DNA of 64,000 nt from Embleya scabrispora (GCF_002024165.1 NZ_MWQN01000002.1:620001-684000), one strand, 5' to 3'; positions 1-8,687 are shown, counted from the first letter of the stretch. Notes: generated by a model not told the origin, from the letters alone. Translations and numbers: made by a program.

Positions 1-899
1 GTACGCACCCGCGGATCGGCGGCCCGCGCGAACGCCCCCAGCACGTCCCGGGCACCGGTCTCCACGAACACCTCGATGCCGCGCTCCCGCAACGTGGTCA
101 CCGCGTTGCGATAGCGCACCGGGTGCCGCAACTGTCCGACCACGCCGTCGCGCAACTCCCGCTCGTCGGCGTAGTCGCGCCCGAGCAGCGGCGAGTACAC
201 CGGATAGCGCGGAGCACGGAACCCGACGTCGCCACCGAGGCGACGCCACTCGGTCGCCGCCGACTCGCGCAACCGGTTGTGGAACAGGGTGCGTACGGTC
301 AGCGGCTTCGAGGCCACCGCCCGCCGCTCGGCCAACGCGGCGAACGTCGCCAACGACTCGTCCGGCCCGGAGACGACCGTGTGCTTCGCCGAGTTGTCAC
401 ACGCCAGGTCGAGCCCCGGCAACTGCGCCGAACACAGCAGCTCCAGGGTGTGCCCCGGGGCCAGCCGCAGGGTGAGCAGCCCGCCCGGATCGCTGGTGTG
501 CAGCGTGCAGGCCGCGGCCCGCGCCAGGTACAACCGCGCCCCGTCGCCCGCGGTGAACACCCCGGCCCCGGCCAGCGCCGCCATCTCGCCCAGGCTGTGC
601 CCGAGCAGCACATCGGGACGGATCCCGAAGTCGCCCTCCAACAACCGGAACGCGGCCAGCGCCCCGGCGTAGATGGCCAGATGCAGGGCCAACTCGTGCC
701 GATCCATCAACTCGTGCGCGTCCGGCGCGTGGGGATCGACGAGCAGGCGCGACGCCGGCAGGGTGGCCCTGTCGCCCACCGCGTCGTCGACCTCGTCCAG
801 GGTGTCGCGGACGGCGGGCCGATCCTGGAGCCGGCGCAACGCGCCCGGCACATAGGAGCCAACACCGGGCATGACGATCGCGGTACGTGGCACGCTCAC
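1..899 (-). CDS. Acyltransferase-domain protein, 3' end cut off by the window edge
   Basis: The reading frame opens at a GTG (899-897) behind an AAGGGAG ribosome binding site and runs off the left edge, so about 299 residues are visible and no stop is seen. The protein starts directly in a FabD/polyketide-type acyltransferase fold. It has the nucleophile elbow GHSLGE near residue 98, which carries the catalytic Ser, and later a VVSGP stretch and a C-terminal VETGARDVL stretch, all typical of malonyl/acyl-CoA:ACP transacylases. By family knowledge it would move an acyl group from CoA to a carrier protein. Whether it is a free-standing transacylase or the first domain of a longer synthase cannot be told here. 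It is transcribed away from the rest of the window. Confidence 0.85.
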   Translation of the reverse strand, partial: MSVPRTAIVMPGVGSYVPGALRRLQDRPAVRDTLDEVDDAVGDRATLPASRLLVDPHAPDAHELMDRHELALHLAIYAGALAAFRLLEGDFGIRPDVLLGHSLGEMAALAGAGVFTAGDGARLYLARAAACTLHTSDPGGLLTLRLAPGHTLELLCSAQLPGLDLACDNSAKHTVVSGPDESLATFAALAERRAVASKPLTVRTLFHNRLRESAATEWRRLGGDVGFRAPRYPVYSPLLGRDYADERELRDGVVGQLRHPVRYRNAVTTLRERGIEVFVETGARDVLGAFARAADPRVR

Positions 900-1285
900 G
901 GAGACTCTCCCTTGACTCGGTGGTCTCTGGCACCAGGAGGCGACTCGCGGGACTCGCGGCAACGGCTGCGCCGCGCGACTCGCGGATCGCCCCCGCTCAT
1001 GGCGGAAGCCCGGGCGCGCGGGTCGGGCGCGGTCCGGGTGGGGCGGTGGGGACGGGGCCGTGGGCGGCGGGTCGGGAATGGAAGACGGCCCAGGGTTCCA
1101 GGAGAGTCGAGCCGGCCCCGCCCCGCAACCGCGCCCCGCGCCGCGACCGTCCCCGGACCCGGTCGCACACAGGCCCGCCGACCGGACCCGAGCCGGCCTC
1201 GGACGGCCCGCGTCGGCCGTTCGGCCGTATGCCATCCGGGTGGCCCCGGACCGCGAGCCGGTCGCCGATTCGAGTGGAGACCGCC
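900..1285. other. Divergent intergenic region with no supported gene
   Basis: 386 bases between the acyltransferase gene (minus strand) and the secreted protein at 1286 (plus strand). The frames here are arginine/proline-rich and lack recognisable domains or ribosome binding sites. It should hold both promoters, but no clear promoter box can be read by eye. Confidence 0.5.
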
Positions 1286-1825
1286 GTGCGCCCGTCGCCC
1301 ACGCGCGCCCGGGTCGTTGGGCCGAACGTGATCATCCTCCGCCGGGCACTCGCCGCCGGCCTCGTCGCGGCCGCCGTCCTCACCGGATCCGCGGCCGCCG
1401 CCGGGCCGGCCCCCGACACCGGCACCGCGGTCGTGGTGACCGGCGACGACCGCCTCGTGGTGGCGGGCCACGTCGTGGTCCGCCACAACCCCTCCGAACA
1501 CTCCGCCGCGGTCGCGATCGTGCACCCCGGCGACGTACTGACCGTGGCGCACACCTCGACCACCGACGCGGCCGCGGCACCCGACCAGGCCCGTGCGTGG
1601 CTCGCGGTCACCGACCGCCGGAGCGGCGTACACGGCTACGTCCGCCCCGCCGACCTGCCTCCCGCCCCGCCGCGCCCCGCCCCCGCCGCCCCGATCGCGA
1701 CCCAGGCGCCCAGTGCGGCCGCCGCCGAACCGTCGGGCCCGCGCGCGGAACACGAGCCGGAGCCGGCGAGCGTGGATCCGGGAGCCGTGCCGGCCGAGGG
1801 CACCCCTATGCTGACCACGCCATGA
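1286..1825 (+). CDS. Secreted small protein, possible SH3-like fold, function unknown
   Basis: About 179 residues. The GTG at 1286 is chosen because GGAGA lies 5 bases upstream; another in-frame GTG at 1328 would give a shorter leader. The N-terminus has basic residues followed by a hydrophobic core (LAAGLVAAAVLTGSAAAA), a clear Sec-type signal peptide. The mature part (about 90 residues) holds short beta-strand-like segments ending in GYV before a Pro/Ala-rich tail, which resembles bacterial SH3-like cell-wall-binding modules, but I cannot assign the family firmly. The tail is disordered. The stop lies 43 bases before the oxidoreductase start, so the two could be co-transcribed. Confidence 0.65.
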   Translation: MRPSPTRARVVGPNVIILRRALAAGLVAAAVLTGSAAAAGPAPDTGTAVVVTGDDRLVVAGHVVVRHNPSEHSAAVAIVHPGDVLTVAHTSTTDAAAAPDQARAWLAVTDRRSGVHGYVRPADLPPAPPRPAPAAPIATQAPSAAAAEPSGPRAEHEPEPASVDPGAVPAEGTPMLTTP

Positions 1826-1868
1826 CCCGGGCGCCCGGCCCGGCGGCGCGCATACGCGAGGAGTTCGG

Positions 1869-2777
1869 ATGAGGGTCGGCGTCATCGGGTTGGGCGACAT
1901 CGCGGAAAAGGCATACCTGCCCGTCCTCTCGACGCTGCCGGACCTCGACCTGCGGCTGCACACCCGTACGCCCGAGACGCTGCGCCGGATCGCCGCCGCG
2001 TACCGCGTACCCGCCGAGCACTGCCACGCCGACCTCGACGGGCTGCTCGCCGGGGGGCTGGACGCCGCCTTCGTACACGCCGCCACTTCCGCGCACCCGG
2101 CGCTGGTGACCCGGTTGCTGGAGGCGGGCGTGCCGACGTTCGTGGACAAGCCGCTGGCGTACACCCTGGCCGACAGCGCGCGCCTGCTGGAGTTGTCCCG
2201 CGAGCGCGGCGTCGGCCTGATGGTCGGCTTCAACCGTCGCCACGTGCCGGCCTACGCGGCGAGCCGGGAGCTGCCGCGCGATCTGATCGTGGTGCGGCGC
2301 AACCGGGTCGACACCGCGCGCGAGGTGCGCACCGTCGTCTTCGACGACCTGATCCACGTGGTCGACACGCTGCGCTTCCTCGCACCGGGCACGATCGAGC
2401 ACGTCGACGTGCGGGCACGGGTCGTGGACGGCCTGGCGCAGCACTTCGTCCTGCACCTGTCCGGCGCGGGGTTCAGTGCGATCGGCACGCTCAACCTCCG
2501 CAGCGGGTCGAACGAGGAGATCCTGGAGGTCTCCGGCCGGGACACGATGCGCGAGGTGTACAACCTGGCCGACGTGGTCGACCACGACCGAGGCCTGCCG
2601 ACGGCCCGGCGGCGCGGCGACTGGACGCCGATCGCCCGGCAGCGCGGGATCGAGCAGCTCGTGCTGGCCTTCACAGAGGCGGTGCGCACCGGCGTGTTCC
2701 CCGATCTCGACGACGTGCTGCGCACCCACGAGATGTGCGAACTGGTGGTCACCGAGGTGGAGAAGCTCACCGGCTGA
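1869..2777 (+). CDS. Gfo/Idh/MocA-family oxidoreductase
   Basis: 302 residues, a little short for the family (about 330-390). The ATG follows GAGGAG. The N-terminus is a Rossmann nucleotide-binding motif (GVIGLGDIA), followed near residue 93 by the family DKPL motif, the equivalent of the EKP motif that closes the NAD(P) site. A C-terminal alpha/beta domain of GFO_IDH_MocA_C type contains NRR near residue 122. Such enzymes oxidise or reduce sugars, inositols or related polyols with NAD(P). The substrate cannot be read from sequence. Its neighbour downstream, the ankyrin gene, is convergent. Confidence 0.88.
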   Translation: MRVGVIGLGDIAEKAYLPVLSTLPDLDLRLHTRTPETLRRIAAAYRVPAEHCHADLDGLLAGGLDAAFVHAATSAHPALVTRLLEAGVPTFVDKPLAYTLADSARLLELSRERGVGLMVGFNRRHVPAYAASRELPRDLIVVRRNRVDTAREVRTVVFDDLIHVVDTLRFLAPGTIEHVDVRARVVDGLAQHFVLHLSGAGFSAIGTLNLRSGSNEEILEVSGRDTMREVYNLADVVDHDRGLPTARRRGDWTPIARQRGIEQLVLAFTEAVRTGVFPDLDDVLRTHEMCELVVTEVEKLTG

Positions 2778-2827
2778 GCCGAGCGCGGACGAACCGATGC
2801 GGCTGCGGGTGGAGTCGGCGCCCTCGC

Positions 2828-3265
2828 CTACCGCCCCGTCGCGCTGTGATCCGCCCGGGCGATCGCCGTCCGCAACACCGCCGCCGTGTCCGCGTGGGAG
2901 CCGGCCTCGGCCCAATGCAGCGGGGTGTGTCCGGTGCCGTGGTCCTCGCGCAGGCGGGGATCCGCGCCGTGGGCGAGCAGTTCCCGGACGGTCTCGGTGT
3001 GCCCCCAGCAGGCCGCCGCGCACAGCGGGGTGCCCTCGGTGCCGTGTCCGCTCTCGGTGTCGGGCGCGGCGCCGGCCCGGAGCAGGAGCGTCACCACGTC
3101 CGCGGCGCCGTGCACCGAGGCGGCGTACAGGGGCGTGGTGCCGTGCCGGTCGGCCCGCTCCGGATCGGCGCCCGCCCGCAACGCGGCGGTCGCCGCCGCG
3201 AGCCGGCCCAGTCCGGCGGCGGCCACCAGCAGTGTCGACAGTCGTTTGCGCTCGCGATTGTTCAC
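2828..3265 (-). CDS. Ankyrin-repeat protein
   Basis: 145 residues starting at ATG (3265). At least three ankyrin repeats of about 33-36 residues can be seen, marked by TPLYAA, TPLCAAA and TPLHWAE helix starts, each followed by a leucine-rich second helix and a GADP/GAAP turn. There is no signal peptide or membrane segment, so it should be cytosolic and act by binding another protein. The partner is unknown. It is convergent with the oxidoreductase gene, with only 50 bases between their ends. Confidence 0.85.
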   Translation of the reverse strand: MNNRERKRLSTLLVAAAGLGRLAAATAALRAGADPERADRHGTTPLYAASVHGAADVVTLLLRAGAAPDTESGHGTEGTPLCAAACWGHTETVRELLAHGADPRLREDHGTGHTPLHWAEAGSHADTAAVLRTAIARADHSATGR

Positions 3266-3310
3266 GCCGGCGAGGGTAGCGGGGCGACCACGACCGAGGG
3301 CGACGATTTC

Positions 3311-3362
3311 CGGGCGGCCGGGCGGCCGGGCGGCCGGGCGGCCGGGCGGCCGGGCGGCCGGG
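3311..3362. repeat. 8-bp tandem repeat, unit GGGCGGCC
   Basis: Between two minus-strand genes the unit CGGGCGGC is repeated about 6.5 times without interruption. The array is noncoding and sits just before the stop of the hemerythrin-like gene. Such GC octamer arrays are prone to slippage, so copy number is likely to differ between strains. Confidence 0.9.
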
Positions 3363-3376
3363 GGCCGAGGACGGCC

Positions 3377-3808
3377 CTAGGCGCGGTGGCGGGCGGCGGC
3401 CCTGGTGCTTTCCTCCACCCAGGCGATCTCGTAGTCGCGGTCGAGGCGGTTCTGTTCGTCCTCGGTGAGGTGGTCCAGGGCGGGGCGCAGGTCGCGTTGT
3501 TCGTGCAGCAGGAGGCCGTCCATCGCGGACGCCGCGTCCTGCGCCTCGTCGTGGAAACCCGCGCCCTCCGGGCCGAGTCGCGTGGCCGAGTCCAGGAACG
3601 CCTCGATCCGGCGGCCCTGCGCGATCGCGGCGTCGACGTGGCCGGCGCGCTGCTCGTCGGCCTTGCGAACCGCCGGATACAACACCCGCTCCTTGGTCGC
3701 GAGGGTTGCCCGGATCGCGGCGTCGGCCTCGGCGAAGAGCGCGACGGTGCTCTGCGGGGTGGCCCGCCACCGGCGGATCAGCTCACGGAGGTTGCGGTTG
3801 TCCAGCAC
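3377..3808 (-). CDS. Hemerythrin-like helical protein without the usual metal ligands
   Basis: 143 residues starting at ATG (3808). The all-helical layout, the VLYPAV segment and LLHEQRDLRPAL resemble hemerythrin/HHE-domain proteins of actinomycetes. The N-terminal helix lacks the expected His (it begins with LRELIRRWRA), and the LYP segment lacks the F-P-x-x-E-E/H ligand pattern, so diiron binding is doubtful. Only scattered His residues remain (for example GFHDEAQ and LLHEQ). It could be a degenerate oxygen/NO-sensing protein or an unrelated helical bundle. The octamer repeat array lies just downstream of its stop. Confidence 0.6.
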   Translation of the reverse strand: MLDNRNLRELIRRWRATPQSTVALFAEADAAIRATLATKERVLYPAVRKADEQRAGHVDAAIAQGRRIEAFLDSATRLGPEGAGFHDEAQDAASAMDGLLLHEQRDLRPALDHLTEDEQNRLDRDYEIAWVEESTRAAARHRA

Positions 3809-3988
3809 GGTTGTCTCCTCGCACGTCGACTCGGCCGCGCGCGTCCGTCCCGGGCGGACCGGCGGGCATCACATCCGGGACCAGTGCCCCTTTCGGCCGG
3901 GATCATCCCTGGATCGGCCGGACGCGGGGCCTTCCCGGAGCGGGTTCGCCGGCGGCGGGGGCGTTTCCGACCGGCTCGGCGAGCCGGC

Positions 3989-4888
3989 ATGGTGTGGCGG
4001 GTGACTCAGCCAACGCGTACGCGCCGCGCCGCCCGGTCCCTCGTCGCCACCGTCGCCGTCGCCGCCGTGCTGGGGGTGGCCGGGTGCTCGTCGGATGATC
4101 CGGTGACGTTCAAGGACGGCGACCACACCGGGCCGGTGGACGAGGCAGCCGGTCGGGTCTTCGCCGAGGCCCGGCTGGTCCCGGAACGCGCGCTGGACGA
4201 ACGGCAGTTGGCCGCCTCGGCGGAGACCATTCGCAAACGGGCGAGCGCGGGGCGGCTGCCGGTGAAGTCGGTGACGGTGCGCGACGGCGCGCTGGTGGTG
4301 CGGATCGCGGTGAACCCGTCCGGGGACGACACCCGGCGGCGACTCGCGGCGATCGCGCACACCGGGCAGCTGAGCGTGCGCGCCGTGACGGCCGTGACGC
4401 CGTACCCGCCCACGACCGGGGGGACGGGCGGTACGGCGACCCCCTCGGGCGGGCCGGAGTGCGGCGATCCGGCGGTGCCGCGCGTGGACGATCCCGCGGC
4501 GCCGATCGTGGCCTGCGACGACAAGCCGACGGAGAAGTTCACGCTGGCGCCCGCCGTGATCACCGGGGCCGATGTGGCGAAGGCGGAGGCCAAGGCGCCG
4601 CAGGGCTCGGGCGGTTGGGAGATACGGCTCGACTGGACGGAGAAGGGCCAGGCCGCCTTCACCGCGCTCACCGCCGACGCGGCCCGGCGCGACGAGCCCG
4701 GCAACCGGGTTGCGATCGTCTGGGACGGTAGGGTGCTGGTCGCGCCGATGGTGCGATCCGCGATCCCCGGGGCCGCGGTGATCGCCGGCACCTACACGGA
4801 GGCGGATGCCCGGCAACTGGCCGGGACGATCGGCTCGGGCATGTTGCCGGCGGGGTTCAGGGTCGAGTCGTTCGAGCCGGGGCGCTGA
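3989..4888 (+). CDS. Lipoprotein with a SecD-type P1-head domain
   Basis: About 299 residues. The ATG at 3989 (alternative GTG at 4001) precedes a basic stretch, a hydrophobic segment and a lipobox VAGC with Cys33, so it is a membrane-anchored lipoprotein. The C-terminal about 90 residues follow the SecDF P1-head pattern: LDWTEKGQAAF, then VAIVWDGRVLVAPMV, then a GTYTEADARQLAGTIGSGMLP stretch (given in part). Unlike SecD, there is no transmembrane RND body, so this is a free-standing head domain on a lipid anchor. Role unknown; by analogy it might help proteins fold or be released outside the membrane. No partner secretion genes are adjacent. Confidence 0.8.
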   Translation: MVWRVTQPTRTRRAARSLVATVAVAAVLGVAGCSSDDPVTFKDGDHTGPVDEAAGRVFAEARLVPERALDERQLAASAETIRKRASAGRLPVKSVTVRDGALVVRIAVNPSGDDTRRRLAAIAHTGQLSVRAVTAVTPYPPTTGGTGGTATPSGGPECGDPAVPRVDDPAAPIVACDDKPTEKFTLAPAVITGADVAKAEAKAPQGSGGWEIRLDWTEKGQAAFTALTADAARRDEPGNRVAIVWDGRVLVAPMVRSAIPGAAVIAGTYTEADARQLAGTIGSGMLPAGFRVESFEPGR

Positions 4889-5073
4889 GGGGTCCGGTCC
4901 CTTTCGGGAGCGGGTCCGAACGCGGCTGCTCCTCGTGTGCGGCCGTGGCGGCGGCGATCCGCTCCCGCGTCGGGCGCCGATCCACGGCGGTCGGTGCTTC
5001 GTCGATCAACCGGCCGAGGGTTACCGAAGTCGTCGGCCCCCGCCCATCCGCCCCTTCGACCGAAGGAACAACC

Positions 5074-6030
5074 GTGACCGTCCCCTATCCGCCGATCGAG
5101 CCCTACGAGCACGGGATGCTCGACGTCGGGGACGGCAACCGCGTCTACTGGGAGAGTTGCGGCAATCCCGCCGGTAAGCCCGCGCTCGTCGTGCACGGCG
5201 GTCCGGGGTCGGGGTGTTCGACGGGGGTGCGGCAACTGTTCGACCCGAATCGCTACCGCGTCGTGCTCTTCGACCAGCGCGGGTGCGGGCGCAGTACACC
5301 GCACGCGAGCGATCCGGACACCGACATGCGGTACAACACCACCGAGCACCTGCTCGCGGACATCGAGCGGCTGCGCGAACACCTGGGCCTGGAACGCTGG
5401 TTGTTGTACGGCGGCTCGTGGGGATCGACGCTGATCCTGGCCTACGCGCAGCGCCACCCCGAGCGGGTGTCCGAGATCGTCATCCCGGCCGTCACCTCCA
5501 CCCGCCGGGTCGAGATCGACTGGCTGTATCGCGGCGTCGGCCGCTTCCTGCCCGCCGAGTGGGAGCGTTTTCGGAACGCGGTGCCCGAGGCCGAGCGCGA
5601 CGACCCGGTTGCGGCCTATGCCCGCCTTCTGGAGAACCCGGATCCCGCGGTGCGCGAGCACGCGGTACGGGAGTGGTGCGCGTGGGAGGACGCGGTGGTG
5701 GGGGGCGAACCGAACGGCCGGCCCGACGCGTACGGCGGCCGTCCGCCGGCGGCCCGCACGGCGCTGGTCCGGATCGCCGCGCACTACTTCTCGCACGGCG
5801 CGTGGTTGCCCGAGGGCGTCCTGATCCGCGAGGCCGGCCGCCTCGCCGGCATCCCGGGCGTACTGATCCACGGCCGCCTCGACCTGAGCAGCCCGCTCGA
5901 CACCGCCTGGCACCTGTCCCGGGCCTGGCCGGATGCCACGCTGGAGGTCGTCGACGACGCCGGCCACCTGGGCAGCGACGCGATGCGCGCCACGATCCTG
6001 GCCGCCCTCGACCGCTTCGCCACGACCTGA
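5074..6030 (+). CDS. pip: Prolyl aminopeptidase (proline iminopeptidase)
   Basis: 318 residues from the GTG at 5074, which has AAGGA 7 bases upstream; the frame is open further upstream but not protein-like. It is an alpha/beta hydrolase of peptidase family S33. HGGPG (residues 41-45) forms the oxyanion hole, DQRGCGRS (67-74) is the family signature, GGSWGS carries the nucleophile Ser115, and the C-terminal GRLDLSSP and DDAGH supply the Asp and His. It removes N-terminal proline from peptides in the cytosol. Length and motifs match the family closely. A GNAT gene follows 68 bases downstream on the same strand. Confidence 0.95.
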   Translation: MTVPYPPIEPYEHGMLDVGDGNRVYWESCGNPAGKPALVVHGGPGSGCSTGVRQLFDPNRYRVVLFDQRGCGRSTPHASDPDTDMRYNTTEHLLADIERLREHLGLERWLLYGGSWGSTLILAYAQRHPERVSEIVIPAVTSTRRVEIDWLYRGVGRFLPAEWERFRNAVPEAERDDPVAAYARLLENPDPAVREHAVREWCAWEDAVVGGEPNGRPDAYGGRPPAARTALVRIAAHYFSHGAWLPEGVLIREAGRLAGIPGVLIHGRLDLSSPLDTAWHLSRAWPDATLEVVDDAGHLGSDAMRATILAALDRFATT

Positions 6031-6098
6031 ACCCCGCCGCCGGAGCCGATCGCGAAACGCGGTGGCGGTTCCGCAGTGGCACCGGCATGCTGGGGCGA

Positions 6099-6587
6099 AT
6101 GTTGATCAGGGAAGCGGAAAGCGGCGACTGGGCGGCGATCTGGCCGTTCTTCCACGAGATCGTCGCGGCCGGCGAGACGTTCACCTATCCGCTCGATCTC
6201 GGGATGGACGAGGGTCGCGAGTGGTGGTTGCCGGCCCCGCCCTCCCGCGCGGTGGTCGCGGTGGACGAGGCCGGAGTGGTGCTCGGCACGGCGAAGATGA
6301 ATCGCAACCACATGGGCAACGGGTCGCACATCGCCAGCGCCAGTTACATGGTCGACCCCGCACACGCGGGGCGGGGGGTCGGCCGGGCGTTGTGCGAGTA
6401 CACCATCGAGTGGGCCCGCGCGCAGGGCTACCGGGCGATGCAGTTCAACTCGGTCGTGGCGACGAACGAGCACGCGGTGCGGCTGTACCGCAGCCTCGGC
6501 TTCGAGGTGATCGGCACCCTGCCGGAGGGGTTCGACCACCCGAAACACGGCTACGTCGGGCTGCACATCATGCACTTGGCGCTGTGA
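6099..6587 (+). CDS. GNAT-family N-acetyltransferase
   Basis: 162 residues from ATG 6099 (an in-frame ATG at 6087 is possible). The acetyl-CoA-binding loop is seen as AGRGVGRALC, following YMVDP, and the later NEHAVRLYRSLGFEVIG segment is the typical GNAT C-terminal strand and helix. The overall pattern resembles acetyltransferases near the phosphinothricin/L-amino-acid group, but the substrate cannot be fixed. The gene ends one base before the stop of the convergent esterase gene, leaving no room for a terminator between them. Confidence 0.9.
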   Translation: MLIREAESGDWAAIWPFFHEIVAAGETFTYPLDLGMDEGREWWLPAPPSRAVVAVDEAGVVLGTAKMNRNHMGNGSHIASASYMVDPAHAGRGVGRALCEYTIEWARAQGYRAMQFNSVVATNEHAVRLYRSLGFEVIGTLPEGFDHPKHGYVGLHIMHLAL

Positions 6588-6588
6588 A

Positions 6589-7566
6589 TCAGGCGATTTC
6601 GAAGGCGCTGCGCAGGTAGGTCAGGTTCAGGCCGTCCTGATACGCGCCGCCGCCCTCGTGGCCGTTGAACGTATGTACCTCCATGCGCTTGTCCGCCGCG
6701 TAGTGGTGGTAGGCGGCGAACACCGTGGAGGGCGGGCACGTGGTGTCCATCAGCGCCACGCTGAACCGCGCCGGGGCGGTCGCGCGGGCGCCGTGGTTGA
6801 CCGCGTCGAAGTAGTCGAGGGTGCGGAACACCCGGTCCACGCGGTCCCGGTGTACGGCGAGGTAGCGGGCCAGTTCGCCGTAGGGACCCGTCGCGGCGAT
6901 CTCCGCGCCGCGACGGAAGTGGCACAGGAACGGGACGTCGGCCACCACCGCGGTCAGGTCCGGCACCAGGCCGGCGACCGTGAGGGCCAGACCGCCGCCC
7001 TGGCTCGCGCCGAGTGCGGCTATCCGGGTCGGGTCGACGGCCGGATGGCTGCGGGCGACGGCGATCGCCCGCACCGCGTCGACGGTGACCCGGCGGTAGT
7101 AGTACCGATCCGGGTCGGTGACTCCCCGGGTCAAAAAGCCCGGGTGGGTGGAGCCGTCGCCCGCGGGCGCGTCGTCCCCGGTGGCGCCGGCGCGCCAACT
7201 GCCGCCCTGGCCGCGCACGTCGATCACGAGATGGGCGAACCCGGCGGCGGCATAGAGCAGTTGCTCGTGCGGCAGGCCTCGACCGCCGCCGTATCCGGGG
7301 AACTCCACGACACACGGCAGGGGTCCGTCCCGATGCACGGGCAGCACCAGCCAGCCGTGCACCCGTTGGCCGCCGTGACCCGCGAAGGAGACGTCGCACA
7401 CCTCGACGCCGGTCAGCGGACCGGTCTCGGGCGTGAACGTCGGGTCGAGGGGGTGGGCGTCGGCCTCGTCGAGCGTACGGGCCCAGAAGGCGTCGAAGTC
7501 GGCCGGTTCGGAGCGCTTTGGGAAAAATTGCTGCAACTCCGGCAGTGACAGGTCGCTCAAGGGCAT
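6589..7566 (-). CDS. Acetyl-xylan esterase / cephalosporin-C deacetylase family protein
   Basis: 325 residues. The ATG at 7566 follows GAGGAA, and the length equals that of the CE7/AXE1 family. The oxyanion-region motif RGQGGS lies near residues 118-123, the nucleophile elbow GASQGG contains Ser188, and GHEGGG near the C-terminus carries the catalytic His. The family removes acetyl groups from xylo-oligosaccharides or cephalosporin C. No signal peptide is visible, so it should work inside the cell on imported acetylated sugars. It is convergent with the upstream GNAT gene and divergent from the GtrA-like gene. Confidence 0.92.
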   Translation of the reverse strand: MPLSDLSLPELQQFFPKRSEPADFDAFWARTLDEADAHPLDPTFTPETGPLTGVEVCDVSFAGHGGQRVHGWLVLPVHRDGPLPCVVEFPGYGGGRGLPHEQLLYAAAGFAHLVIDVRGQGGSWRAGATGDDAPAGDGSTHPGFLTRGVTDPDRYYYRRVTVDAVRAIAVARSHPAVDPTRIAALGASQGGGLALTVAGLVPDLTAVVADVPFLCHFRRGAEIAATGPYGELARYLAVHRDRVDRVFRTLDYFDAVNHGARATAPARFSVALMDTTCPPSTVFAAYHHYAADKRMEVHTFNGHEGGGAYQDGLNLTYLRSAFEIA

Positions 7567-7885
7567 GGCGGGTTCCTCTCCGGGGGGCGGCTCTGATCGG
7601 CATTGTCGGGGCCGGCGGATCGCGGTGATCATCCGGGGCGGGACGCCGACCGAACGGGTGCCCGAACCAAGGGTGTTCCCTGAGCAGTCGGGGGCCGTGG
7701 ACGTAGGTTCCCGGCAGTACTTCCGTCCTGCTCGCTGCGTCGTCGGGAGTAGTACCCCTAGGGGAGAGTCCTCCCCAAGCAGTAACAGCAGTACCTACAC
7801 ACGACTGATTCACCGGTGCTTTCGGACCTCTAGATTTGTCGAGTAGAAGACGACGACCAGTCGCAGAAGAGAAACCAGGGGACTC
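7567..7885. promoter_or_regulatory. Divergent regulatory region with nested palindromes
   Basis: 319 bases between the esterase and GtrA-like genes, less GC-rich than the coding DNA around it. Positions 7755-7764 are a perfect palindrome CCCCTAGGGG that overlaps the inverted repeat GGGGAG-agtc-CTCCCC at 7761-7776. The segment TCTAGATTTG around 7830 could be part of a promoter for the GtrA-like gene. No protein is supported here. Confidence 0.5.
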
Positions 7886-8659
7886 ATGAGCGCCGCAGGG
7901 AAGTCGGGGACCGTGGCCGCGTTCGTGCGCTTCGTCGTCTGCGGCGGTGGCACCGGACTCGCGTCGAGCGCCGCGCTCGTGGCCCTCACCGGGCACCTCT
8001 CCATAGCCGTCGCCAACGCCCTGGTGACCGTGGTCTTCACACTCCTGGCGACCGAACTGCACAGCAGGTTCACCTTCGGCGCGGGTCGGGCGCGGGGTCG
8101 ACTGCACGTCCAGGCCGCGCTGTCCGCGCTGGTGTGCTACCTGTTCACCACCGGCGCGATGCTCGCGCTGCACGCGATGCAGTCGTCGCCCGGCGTGGTC
8201 AAGGAGCAGGCGGTCTATCTGACGGCCTCCGGGATCGCCGGGATCGCCCGGTTCCTCTTCCTGCGCTTCGTTGTTCGGGTTCGGGCGCGTTCGCACGCGG
8301 CGGAGGTGCAGACGGGGATCGGGGTCGGAGCGGAGTCGGTGACGGCGGTGGAGGTCGGTGCGTGGGTGGGTGCCGGCGCCGCCGTGGGCGAGTCCGCGGC
8401 CGGCCCCGCTGCCGCGCCGCCGGCCGTGCCCGTCTCGGGGCCCCTGCCGTCGGTGTTCGTGCCCGCGTCCGCGTCCGTCTCCCCCTCCGCGGCGGATGTG
8501 GTGTCGGCTCTGTTGTCCGCTCCCGCCTTCGTGCCCATGGCGTCCGCGCCGAAGCCGGCCGGTCGGGGTTCGGGGCGGGTGATCGAGTCGCTTCTGATTC
8601 TTCCTGCGTCCGATGGCTGGGTCGCGCCGACGCGCGCGGCCATGGTCGCGACGGCGTAG
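7886..8659 (+). CDS. GtrA-like membrane protein with a long C-terminal tail
   Basis: 257 residues from ATG 7886 behind CAGGGG. The first about 135 residues contain four hydrophobic helices in the arrangement of the GtrA/DPMS family (FVVCGGGTGLASSAALVAL, then ANALVTVVFTLLA with a following ELHSRFTF motif, then LVCYLFTTGAMLAL, then TASGIAGIARFLFLRF). GtrA-like proteins help flip or transfer polyprenyl-linked sugars during cell-surface polysaccharide synthesis. The last about 115 residues are Ala/Val/Pro-rich, lack membrane segments and look disordered, an unusual addition for a family of about 130-150 residues. The methyltransferase gene begins 28 bases downstream. Confidence 0.82.
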   Translation: MSAAGKSGTVAAFVRFVVCGGGTGLASSAALVALTGHLSIAVANALVTVVFTLLATELHSRFTFGAGRARGRLHVQAALSALVCYLFTTGAMLALHAMQSSPGVVKEQAVYLTASGIAGIARFLFLRFVVRVRARSHAAEVQTGIGVGAESVTAVEVGAWVGAGAAVGESAAGPAAAPPAVPVSGPLPSVFVPASASVSPSAADVVSALLSAPAFVPMASAPKPAGRGSGRVIESLLILPASDGWVAPTRAAMVATA

Positions 8660-8687
8660 GCGTCATACCTTCGACAGGAGTCCGTGG

